From JAABRT01 sp038259155 (GTDB lineage Bacteria; Gemmatimonadota; Gemmatimonadetes; Gemmatimonadales; Gemmatimonadaceae): DNA of 12,690 nt. Made by a program: the position numbers and the translations under genes. A model generated the notes under the pieces. That model saw only the letters and a list, made by a program, of their open reading frames with translations. It ran no database searches and had not been told where the DNA came from. Of this stretch, positions 1 to 6,714 are shown in pieces; the stretch's first letter is position 1, and every line of letters begins with the position of its first letter. The DNA lies in the NCBI GenBank assembly GCA_038259155.1, contig JBBSPE010000129.1, forward strand, positions 1-12,690. Reading direction: 5' to 3'.

Positions 1-709
1 CGTGGTGCGCGGCGTCTCCCGGCGAGGCGTGTGCGCCCGGCCGCAGACCCAGCATGAGCTCAAGGTCATTCCGCAGGCGATCCGCCCCCGGTCGATCTGC
101 CTTGTTGACCACAAACACGTCGGCAATCTCCATCACGCCGGCCTTGAGCGTCTGGATCGAATCACCGGACTCCGGCACCAGCACCACAATGGTGGTATCG
201 GCGGTGCGCGCCACGTCGAGTTCAGACTGGCCCACGCCCACCGTCTCGATGAGGATGATGTCGAGGCCGAACGCGTCGAGCACGTCACACACGTCGCGTG
301 TGGCGCTCGCGAGCCCTCCGAGCGACCCGCGCGTGGCCATGGAGCGGATGTAGACGCCCGGATCGAGCGCCACGTCCTCCATGCGGATGCGGTCGCCGAG
401 CAGCGCGCCGCCGGTGAATGGGGACGTGGGGTCGACCGCAATCACGCCCACCGTGCGACCGGCGTCCCGCCAGTGTCGGACGAGCTGGGCCGTGATGGTG
501 CTCTTGCCCGCGCCCGGTGGACCCGTGATGCCGATGCGGCGCGCGTGGCCGAGACGCGCGTGCAGCGTGCTCGCCAACGCATCGAATCCGGTGCGATGAT
601 TCTCCATGATGGACACCGCCCGGGCCAGTGCGGCTGGCTTGCGCGCGTCGAAATCCACCAGCACGCGATCGATGGCCGCGTGGCCGGTATCGTAGGCGAC
701 CGCCGTCAT
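1..709 (-). CDS. meaB: MeaB/ArgK-family G3E P-loop GTPase (3' end beyond window)
   Basis: This encodes the first 236 residues of a MeaB/ArgK-type GTPase. The family is normally about 320-340 residues, so the C-terminal dimerisation part lies off the left edge. Visible motifs: Walker A GPPGAGKST (residues 63-71), a switch segment around DPTSPFTGGALLGDRIRM (93-110), the ETVGVGQSE segment (155-163), and the guanine-specificity motif NKAD (202-205). The SMATRGSLGGL stretch (123-133) is also typical. Known MeaB proteins protect and reload adenosylcobalamin-dependent methylmalonyl-CoA mutase in the cytosol; the older ArgK kinase name is a misannotation. The ATG (707-709) overlaps the stop of the upstream CBS gene as ATGA. 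A clear ribosome site, GGGGGAG, lies at 715-721 with a 5-base spacer. Family assignment is secure. The mutase partner is not in the window, so a different client B12 enzyme remains possible. Confidence 0.93.
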   Translation of the reverse strand, partial: MTAVAYDTGHAAIDRVLVDFDARKPAALARAVSIMENHRTGFDALASTLHARLGHARRIGITGPPGAGKSTITAQLVRHWRDAGRTVGVIAVDPTSPFTGGALLGDRIRMEDVALDPGVYIRSMATRGSLGGLASATRDVCDVLDAFGLDIILIETVGVGQSELDVARTADTTIVVLVPESGDSIQTLKAGVMEIADVFVVNKADRPGADRLRNDLELMLGLRPGAHASPGDAAHH

Positions 710-1710
710 CGCAGCTCCCCCGCCGCGCGCGACGACGGTTCGTCATGTTCGTCCCGAATCTCTCCCACAAGCTCCTCCAACAGATCCTCCAGCGTGACCA
801 GCCCCGCGACGGCGCCCTCCGCGCTCCGCACAATCGCCATTTGTCGGCGAGCGCGCAGCATTTCATACAACAGGTCCGCGGCCGCCTTGGTCGTGGAGGC
901 TTCGGTCACCGTGCGCAAGGCGGGCCGTTCCGCGCCCGACACCACGAACAGATCGAACGCGTGCAACATGCCGACCGGCTCATCCAACGTTCCCCGGTAC
1001 AACGGAACACGGCTGAACTTGGATTGCGCAATCTGCCGCGAGAGTTCCTCAGCCGGCAATGATTCATCGAGCGCAAAGATCTCGGCGCGCGGTGTCATCA
1101 CGTCACCGGCGGTCTTGCCGCTCAGGCGAACCACGCCTGAGATGATGGCGATCTCCTCGTTGGCATTGAGACCGTCCAGCGTTCCGTCCTGCAGCAACTC
1201 CTCGAGTCCTTCGCGCGACGCGTCGGACGCATCGGAGCGCGCAACGGCGACGGGCGACACCCAACGTGCAACCAGGCGCGCCAGCCGTCGGGCCAACAGA
1301 CGCACCGGCGTAAGCGCGGCGGCGACCGCACGCAACATGGGCACGAACACCGGCACCAGTCTGGGAGCCCACCGGCGCGCAACCGACCGTGGCAGCAGCT
1401 GCCCGAAGGTCAGCACCAACAGGGCAAGCAGCGCGCCATCTCGCGCGAGCGCCCAGGGCGCACCATGATTGAGCAGCGTGAGCCCGGCGCCAGCGAGGAA
1501 CACCACCAAGGCCACACCAGTGCCCGCGCTGAGCAACAGCCGACGCGGCTGCTCCACGAATCGCTGCGCCGGCTGCGGGTCCTCGTCTTCATCACGCTCG
1601 ATCCACGAACGCAGCCACAGCCGGTTCACCGCGCGCACGGCGGTGGCGCCGGCGGTCAGCAGCGCGACCAAGAGCGTTGCGCTCAGCAGAATCAGCACGC
1701 GTGTCAGCAC
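706..1710 (-). CDS. CNNM/CorC-like membrane protein with CBS pair, lacking the CorC_HlyC domain
   Basis: A 334-residue protein. The N-terminal part has hydrophobic segments at about 5-22, 59-80 and 92-108 and resembles the CNNM/DUF21 membrane domain (TFGQLLPRSVARRWAP, 101-116). A cytosolic CBS pair follows: DVMTPRAEIFALD (203-215), SRVPLYRGTLDEPVGMLHAFDL (233-254, in part) and LVTLEDLLEELVGEIRDE (304-321). The protein stops about 13 residues after the second CBS repeat, so the usual C-terminal CorC_HlyC domain is missing. The DEYGGT signature of the neighbouring paralogue reads SAEGAV here. The family is linked to Mg2+/Co2+ transport or tolerance; the exact role is unknown. I chose the GTG at 1710 because AGAGG (1717-1721) sits 6 bases upstream. 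The open frame extends to an ATG at 1830, but that would overlap the upstream gene by about 100 bases. The gene lies 22 bases after the first CBS gene and overlaps meaB by 4 bases. Confidence 0.88.
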   Translation of the reverse strand: MLTRVLILLSATLLVALLTAGATAVRAVNRLWLRSWIERDEDEDPQPAQRFVEQPRRLLLSAGTGVALVVFLAGAGLTLLNHGAPWALARDGALLALLVLTFGQLLPRSVARRWAPRLVPVFVPMLRAVAAALTPVRLLARRLARLVARWVSPVAVARSDASDASREGLEELLQDGTLDGLNANEEIAIISGVVRLSGKTAGDVMTPRAEIFALDESLPAEELSRQIAQSKFSRVPLYRGTLDEPVGMLHAFDLFVVSGAERPALRTVTEASTTKAAADLLYEMLRARRQMAIVRSAEGAVAGLVTLEDLLEELVGEIRDEHDEPSSRAAGELR

Positions 1711-1714
1711 GTGA

Positions 1715-1721
1715 CACCTCT
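1715..1721 (-). promoter_or_regulatory. Ribosome binding site deciding the GTG start of CBS gene 2
   Basis: On the minus strand the sequence AGAGGTG precedes the GTG at 1710-1708 with a 4-6 base spacer. It favours this GTG over the in-frame ATG at 1830, which lies inside the upstream gene. The site falls in the 22-base gap between the two CBS-domain genes, the only non-overlapping junction downstream of aspS. Confidence 0.6.
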
Positions 1722-1732
1722 GGCGGCACGGT

Positions 1733-3004
1733 TCATATCGTGAGCTCCGACGGGTCCTGACGTCGCTCCAGAAACACCCGTTCCACTTTGCGCCGCACGA
1801 CGCGCTCCACGACCACACGGAAGCTGTCAATCTCCAACCGGTCGCCGGCGCGCGGCACGCGGCCGAGCGTCTCGAAGATCAGCCCACCCAAGGTGTTCAC
1901 CTCATCGCGGCGGAAGTCGTGCTCGAGCGCATCCGACAGGTCTTCGAGCGTGAGGCGACCCGACACCCAGTAGCGCACGCCCTCCTCGGAGGTGATCTCG
2001 CGCTCCTCGACGTCATATTCGTCGCGAATCTCCCCCACGAGCTCCTCAAGAATGTCCTCGATGGTCACCATGCCCTCCGTGCCACCGTACTCGTCAACAA
2101 CGATCGCGATGTGCGATTGCGCCGACTTGAAGTCGCGCAGCTGGTCTGCAATGCGCTTGGTGGACGGGATGTACGCGCCTTCGCGCACGAGCGACGCCCA
2201 GCCGGCCGCTGGCTCCTCATCGTCGATCACGGCCGCGAGCAGGTCCTTCGCGTACAGGATGCCCACGATGTCATCCACCGTGTCCACGAAGATGGGGATT
2301 CGGGAGTGATGCGCGCTGCGCACGCGGTCCACGACCTCGTTCCACGGCGTGTCCCGCTCGAGCGCCACCATGTCCACGCGGGGGACCATCACGTCGCTCA
2401 CCGAGGTCTCACCAAAGTCGAACACGCCGAGCAGCAGATCCCGCGCCACCAGTGACACGGTCGGTTCGGCCTCCACGACCTGTCGGAACTGCTCGGCGGC
2501 TGTCTCGCGTGCGTCGGTGTCAGCGTCCGCCGGCGTGAGGACCGAGTCAAACACCCGGTCCAGCCAGCCACCAATCTGCACCACAGGCCACAGCACCCGT
2601 TCCACCAGTCGTGTGAAAGGCGCCAGTCGCGCCGCCGCCGTCTCGCCGAGCATGTCGCCCAGCGCGCGGGCCGCCGCTTCGGTGACCAAAATGGAGAGTG
2701 TGGCAGCCACGAGCAGCCCGAGCACCCGCCACGGCAGGTTGCCCGCGTCGAAGGAAAGCGCGGCCGCCACACCACCGCCGGTGATGCCGTGGGCCGCGGC
2801 CCTCAGAAAAGCGAGCGCGCGGTGCGCCCGCTCGCGCGCCGGCAGAGGCCGCGCACCGTCGAGACCGCGTCGGTTTCGCAGTTCGATCTCACCATCCGGT
2901 GTGGCCAGGCTTGGGACCCCGGAGAGCAGCGCGCCGTCGGCGACCGCCGCCATCGCCGCCACCGCGCTACTGGCGGCCGCGATACTCCATGCAAGCAGGC
3001 TCAT
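1733..3004 (-). CDS. CorC/HlyC-family (CNNM-like) membrane protein with CBS pair and C-terminal CorC_HlyC domain
   Basis: A 423-residue protein with full family architecture. The N-terminal hydrophobic region has segments at about 2-28, 68-84 and 93-113, of CNNM/DUF21 type. The CBS pair includes DVMVPRVDMVALE (204-216), SRIPIFVDTVDDIVGILYAKDL (234-255) and DEYGGTEGMVTIEDILEELV (304-323). The C-terminal CorC_HlyC domain runs from about 343 to 412 and includes LGGLIFETLGRVPRAGD (372-388). Such proteins (YfjD/CorC/'hemolysin C'-like) sit in the inner membrane and are tied to Mg2+/Co2+ homeostasis, with CBS domains that may bind adenine nucleotides; haemolysin activity is not expected. The ATG at 3002-3004 overlaps the ybeY stop as ATGA, which picks this start over an upstream ATG at 3109. 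Placement after phoH and ybeY matches the conserved ybeZ-ybeY-ybeX arrangement of many bacteria. Confidence 0.93.
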   Translation of the reverse strand: MSLLAWSIAAASSAVAAMAAVADGALLSGVPSLATPDGEIELRNRRGLDGARPLPARERAHRALAFLRAAAHGITGGGVAAALSFDAGNLPWRVLGLLVAATLSILVTEAAARALGDMLGETAAARLAPFTRLVERVLWPVVQIGGWLDRVFDSVLTPADADTDARETAAEQFRQVVEAEPTVSLVARDLLLGVFDFGETSVSDVMVPRVDMVALERDTPWNEVVDRVRSAHHSRIPIFVDTVDDIVGILYAKDLLAAVIDDEEPAAGWASLVREGAYIPSTKRIADQLRDFKSAQSHIAIVVDEYGGTEGMVTIEDILEELVGEIRDEYDVEEREITSEEGVRYWVSGRLTLEDLSDALEHDFRRDEVNTLGGLIFETLGRVPRAGDRLEIDSFRVVVERVVRRKVERVFLERRQDPSELTI

Positions 3005-3528
3005 GACCGGCGCGCATGCGCGCGGCGCCACCGGGCGAGCAGCTGCTCTTGTCGCAACCACATGGGGGACCCTTCGCGTGAGGCGTCCGTGGGATGGTCC
3101 CAGCCACATGCGTGCAGCGCTCCGTGCACCACCAGCCGCGCCAGCTCGTCACGCACACCCACGCCCCATTCACGGGCCTGCCGGCGGGCAACGTCCGGGC
3201 AGATATAGATATCGGCCACCAGCACGCCCGACCCGTCGTCACCCAGCGCGAACGTGATCACGTCCGTGGCACCGCGGTGACCGAGGTGTGTCCGGTTGAG
3301 CGCGGCCATCGCACGGGACGACACGAGGGTGATGCTGAGCATCGCGCTCGGGACATCCTCTGCACGCAGCACGCGCCGCGCGAGATCCGCGAGTCGCGAA
3401 GCGGAGACGGGCGTGCGCACGTTGTCGAGCGACACCGCCACCGCATGTTGTGCACTCAACGCCCGAGGCCCTGTACCACCAGTGGCGCGACTGGCCCCAT
3501 CCGCCGAGCGGCGCGCTCGCGCCGTCAC
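3001..3528 (-). CDS. ybeY: Endoribonuclease YbeY (rRNA maturation factor)
   Basis: A 175-residue YbeY/UPF0054 metalloprotein. The zinc motif H-x3-H-x5-H is intact as HGALHACGWDH (His135, His139, His145). Other family signatures are LNRTHLGHRGATDVITFAL (77-95) and GVLVADIYIC (101-110). The protein acts in the cytosol in 16S rRNA 3'-end maturation and ribosome quality control, and usually works with the PhoH-like protein encoded two genes upstream. It begins with GTG at 3528, sharing GTGA with the stop of the 7TM-HD gene. About 28 N-terminal residues precede the conserved core and look unstructured (Arg/Ala/Gly-rich). An internal GTG near residue 30 is an alternative start, but the coupling overlap favours 3528. 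The 3' end overlaps the first CBS gene by 4 bases. Confidence 0.95.
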   Translation of the reverse strand: MTARARRSADGASRATGGTGPRALSAQHAVAVSLDNVRTPVSASRLADLARRVLRAEDVPSAMLSITLVSSRAMAALNRTHLGHRGATDVITFALGDDGSGVLVADIYICPDVARRQAREWGVGVRDELARLVVHGALHACGWDHPTDASREGSPMWLRQEQLLARWRRAHARRS

Positions 3529-5774
3529 GAAACGGAGAGCATGGGCGTGGTGAGCTTGCTCGCGCCCGTGCTCGACACGCCGTCCGGACCCGGATAGTCG
3601 ATGCGGCCGTGACGCATGGCCACAAGTACGCGAACGAACTCGTCCTTCACGGTCTCAATTTGTGCGAGGGTTATTGGCGCATGACGCAGCTGCCCTTGTT
3701 CAATGCGCGAACGTACGATGCCATCAACCACGTCGCGAATGCGCGGTGCGGTGGGCTCCTGTAGCACGCGGGTGGCCGCTTCCACGCCATCAGCGAGCAT
3801 GCAGATCGACGTTTCGACACTGCGTGGTGATGGGCCGGGATAGGCGAACTCACCACTCTGGTTCGCGTTGGCATCCCGCTCCTTCGCCTTCTCAAGGAAA
3901 TACGTAATCGGTCCCGTCCCGTGGTGTTCGGCGATGAATGCCCGGACGGATCGGGGCACCTTGTACTGCGCTGCCAGCGCCAGACCCTCTCGCACGTGAT
4001 TGCGAATAATGGCGGCGCTGGCTGCCGGCTTGAGCTTGTCGTGCGGATTGCGACCGCGCGGCTGGTTTTCAACGAAGTAGCCGGGTTTGCCCAGCTTGCC
4101 GATGTCATGGTAGTACGTGCCCACCCGCGCGAGCAGCGCGTTCGCCCCCACGGCGCGTGCGGCCGATTCCACGAGATTGGCCATCGCGAGCGTATGGGCC
4201 CACGTACCGGGTGCCTCGACCGCGAGTCGACGCAGCAACGGACGATTGAGGTCGGACCATTCCAGCAGCTTGAGATAGGTGTCAACACCGCACGCCTCCT
4301 CGGCCGGCGACAGCAGCGCCATGGCCAACGCCACGGAGACCACGGCATTCAGCGCGCCCAAAGCGATCGCCTGCAACACGTCACCGGCCGTCCAGCCGAA
4401 GGCGAGCCCGGAAATGAGCGCGGCGCCGGTGTACGCGCCGGCCAGCGCGACGATGGACCACACAAACTGCGTGCGACGCTCAAGCGCGCGAACGCTGAAC
4501 GCCGCCGATGCACCGCCCACGAGCACGAAGAACAGAATCGGTGTGCCGCGGAAAGCGGGTTGTACGCCGATGAGGACTGCCACCACCAGCGCGCAGACGA
4601 GCGCGATCCGCGAGTCGAACAAGATGCTGATGAGCAGCGCGGCAACGCCCACTGGCACGAGTGCGCCAGGCGCCACATTCACCCGCAGCGCGACGGCCGC
4701 GCCGAGCAGCACGATCACCACGCAGAGCGCGAGGACGGCCAGCGATCGCTGATGCGCGTACACAGCCGGCCGGTAGTACGCGAGCGTGACCACGAACACC
4801 GACACGACGGCCAGATTGAGGAGGAAGGCACCCAGCAGGCGGAGCCCCTGGCCAGTGCCACCGGCGCCGTCACGCGTGATGTCCCGCAAGGCGACCAGTC
4901 GCGCCCGATCCTCCTCACGCACGATCTCATGCGCGTCGATGATCTTCTCGCCGCTGCGCACTTCGAACCGCCACGGCTGCACCCGCGCCATGGCCTCGTC
5001 ACGTCGCGATTGGGTGGTGCTTGAGTCCGGCCGGAGCGATGGCAGGAACACCCCCACGAGCAGCGCCTGATAGGCCCCGTCGGCGACCGCCGACGATCCG
5101 TCAGGGTGCAGCAAACGTGCGGCACGCAGCACGTCGGTCCACGACGAGACCGCGTCCGCGTCCATTGAACGCTCCGCGCCTCGGCGTACCACCCGGACCG
5201 GTCCCGTGATACCGTCGAGCGCGCGCGCCGGGGCAATGCCGTCAGGCAGCGTCCGTTCAAAGGTGCGTCGCACCGCCGCGAAGGCGGCCGCCCGCTGGCT
5301 CGGAAACGCCAGCCACCCGGCCTCCTCCGTGGTGAGCGCGATGCCCAGCCCGCGCGCCACACCCTGCACTGTGAGGCCGGCCGAATCTCCCGTTGCCGGG
5401 CCGCCAACCCGACGCACCGAATCAAGCGCCGCCGCGAGCCGCGACACGTGGCGCCGAACAGAATCCAATGCCGTGCTGTCGAAGACGAAGAGCGGTGGCA
5501 CAGCGTCGGCGACACGCTGCCGCTCGCGTGCTACCTCCGCCTCCGGCCGCGGCACCCGAAACGCGAACGGCGCGATGACAGTCGCGTCCGCAACGCTCCC
5601 CACTTCGTAGATCGGGGTGCGCAACCCTTCGCCCGGTGGAAGGAGCAGGACCGTGCACAGCGCGAGACAGACGGCGAGCACAATGCCCGGAGCGTGGCGC
5701 GTGAAAGCGCTGCGCTCCGGTGGCACCGACGTCCTGGTGGGCGTCGATGGGAGGGGATCACCCGCCTGCGGCAT
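3525..5774 (-). CDS. 7TM-HD family cyclic-di-AMP phosphodiesterase (PgpH-like)
   Basis: A 749-residue membrane protein of 7TM receptor-HD architecture. One membrane span lies near the N-terminus (29-46), an extracytoplasmic 7TMR-HDED domain spans about 50-310, and a cluster of hydrophobic spans runs from about 311 to 490. A cytosolic HD hydrolase domain follows (about 520-690). Candidate metal ligands are visible: His527 (GTWAHTLAMANL), His556-Asp557 (VGTYYHDIGK), His593, His617-His618 (FIAEHHGTG) and Asp662 (CMLADGVEAATR). Close similarity to the PgpH signature (HD plus NPHDKLKP) suggests hydrolysis of c-di-AMP to pApA. That would tie osmotic and envelope signalling to this operon. The ATG at 5774 overlaps the phoH stop by 17 bases but has no well-spaced ribosome site. 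A GTG at 5726, preceded by CAGGA, is a plausible shorter start (733 residues). The stop overlaps ybeY as GTGA. Confidence 0.92.
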   Translation of the reverse strand: MPQAGDPLPSTPTRTSVPPERSAFTRHAPGIVLAVCLALCTVLLLPPGEGLRTPIYEVGSVADATVIAPFAFRVPRPEAEVARERQRVADAVPPLFVFDSTALDSVRRHVSRLAAALDSVRRVGGPATGDSAGLTVQGVARGLGIALTTEEAGWLAFPSQRAAAFAAVRRTFERTLPDGIAPARALDGITGPVRVVRRGAERSMDADAVSSWTDVLRAARLLHPDGSSAVADGAYQALLVGVFLPSLRPDSSTTQSRRDEAMARVQPWRFEVRSGEKIIDAHEIVREEDRARLVALRDITRDGAGGTGQGLRLLGAFLLNLAVVSVFVVTLAYYRPAVYAHQRSLAVLALCVVIVLLGAAVALRVNVAPGALVPVGVAALLISILFDSRIALVCALVVAVLIGVQPAFRGTPILFFVLVGGASAAFSVRALERRTQFVWSIVALAGAYTGAALISGLAFGWTAGDVLQAIALGALNAVVSVALAMALLSPAEEACGVDTYLKLLEWSDLNRPLLRRLAVEAPGTWAHTLAMANLVESAARAVGANALLARVGTYYHDIGKLGKPGYFVENQPRGRNPHDKLKPAASAAIIRNHVREGLALAAQYKVPRSVRAFIAEHHGTGPITYFLEKAKERDANANQSGEFAYPGPSPRSVETSICMLADGVEAATRVLQEPTAPRIRDVVDGIVRSRIEQGQLRHAPITLAQIETVKDEFVRVLVAMRHGRIDYPGPDGVSSTGASKLTTPMLSVS

Positions 5775-6714
5775 CCTCGTTGTAGGCGCGAATGATGTCG
5801 CGCACGAGTCGATGGCGCACCACATCGGCCTCGGTGAAATAGTGGAAGGCAATGCCCTCGATGCCGTGGAGGATACGCTCGATCTGCATCAACCCGGATT
5901 CTTCACGCTTGGGCAGGTCCACCTGCGTCTTGTCACCCGTGATCACGATCTTCGAGTTCACACCAAGCCGGGTGAGGAACATCTTCATCTGCAGGTGCGT
6001 GGCGTTCTGCGCCTCGTCGAGAATCACGAAGGCATCACCGAGCGTGCGCCCGCGCATGAAGGCGAGCGGTGCGACTTCGATGGTGCGCGCCTCGATCGCC
6101 TTCTGGATGCGTTCGTACGGCATGAGATCATCGAGCGCGTCGTAGAGTGGACGCAGATACGGATCCACTTTGGCCTGCATGTCGCCCGGCAGAAACCCGA
6201 GGCTCTCGCCCGCTTCCACAGCCGGGCGGGCGAGCACGATGCGACGCACGCGCTTGCGCATGAGCGCGTCCACCGCTGCCGCCACGGCCAGATAGGTCTT
6301 GCCCGTTCCAGCAGGACCAATTCCCACCACGATGTCGTGCTCCAGGATCTGCTGCAGATATTGCGCCTGGCCCGGCGTCTTGGCCTTGATCACCTTGCGT
6401 GCACCCGGCAACACGAGCGCGCCGCCCGCGCGCGCGCCGGTATCCTCAGGCCGTTCTTCCAGACTCAATCGCAGCACATCGTCCGGCAGCAGCGTGTTGC
6501 CGTCGCGCACGCTGCCGACCATGCCGAGCGCGATGGACTCGCCGCGCATCGCATCGTCCGCTTCGCCGGTGAGCGTGAGGGCATCGCCGCGCAGCGCGAC
6601 CCGCGTGTTGGACACGCGCGCGAGCTCCACGAGATTTGCGTCGTTGACGCCAGCCAGCACGAGCTGGTCCACGCCCTCAATGGGCACGCGCACGGTGGTG
6701 GGTGTGCCGGTCAT
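5758..6714 (-). CDS. phoH: PhoH-like P-loop ATPase (YbeZ type)
   Basis: A 318-residue cytosolic ATPase, the usual length for the PhoH/YbeZ family. The N-terminal KH-like part (about 1-100) is followed by the ATPase core. Walker A is GPAGTGKT (133-140), ARPAVEAGESLGFLPGD (162-178) is a strongly conserved family stretch, and Walker B is FVILDEAQN (229-237). The segment ITGDKTQVDLP (258-268) is the following sensor-like motif. The family is thought to assist RNA processing with YbeY, whose gene lies one gene downstream; the biochemical role is still poorly defined. The ATG at 6712-6714 overlaps the aspS stop as ATGA, and GAGG lies about 8 bases upstream of it. The 3' end overlaps the 7TM-HD gene by 17 bases. 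Confidence 0.95.
   Translation of the reverse strand: MTGTPTTVRVPIEGVDQLVLAGVNDANLVELARVSNTRVALRGDALTLTGEADDAMRGESIALGMVGSVRDGNTLLPDDVLRLSLEERPEDTGARAGGALVLPGARKVIKAKTPGQAQYLQQILEHDIVVGIGPAGTGKTYLAVAAAVDALMRKRVRRIVLARPAVEAGESLGFLPGDMQAKVDPYLRPLYDALDDLMPYERIQKAIEARTIEVAPLAFMRGRTLGDAFVILDEAQNATHLQMKMFLTRLGVNSKIVITGDKTQVDLPKREESGLMQIERILHGIEGIAFHYFTEADVVRHRLVRDIIRAYNEDAAGG

Noticed and set aside
2..1468. 488-residue plus-strand open frame opposite meaB and CBS gene 2
   Set aside because: It lies antisense to two genes with unmistakable motifs. Its translation is Arg/Ala/Ser-rich low complexity with no family signature, as expected for a shadow frame in GC-rich DNA.
1733..3004. Haemolysin annotation for the CorC/HlyC-like gene
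   Set aside because: The family name is historical. The CNNM-like membrane part, CBS pair and CorC_HlyC domain suggest ion homeostasis, and nothing indicates a secreted toxin.
3921..5024. 367-residue plus-strand open frame opposite the 7TM-HD gene
   Set aside because: Composition is dominated by Arg, His and Glu with no domain. The opposite frame encodes conserved membrane spans and an HD domain, so this is a shadow.
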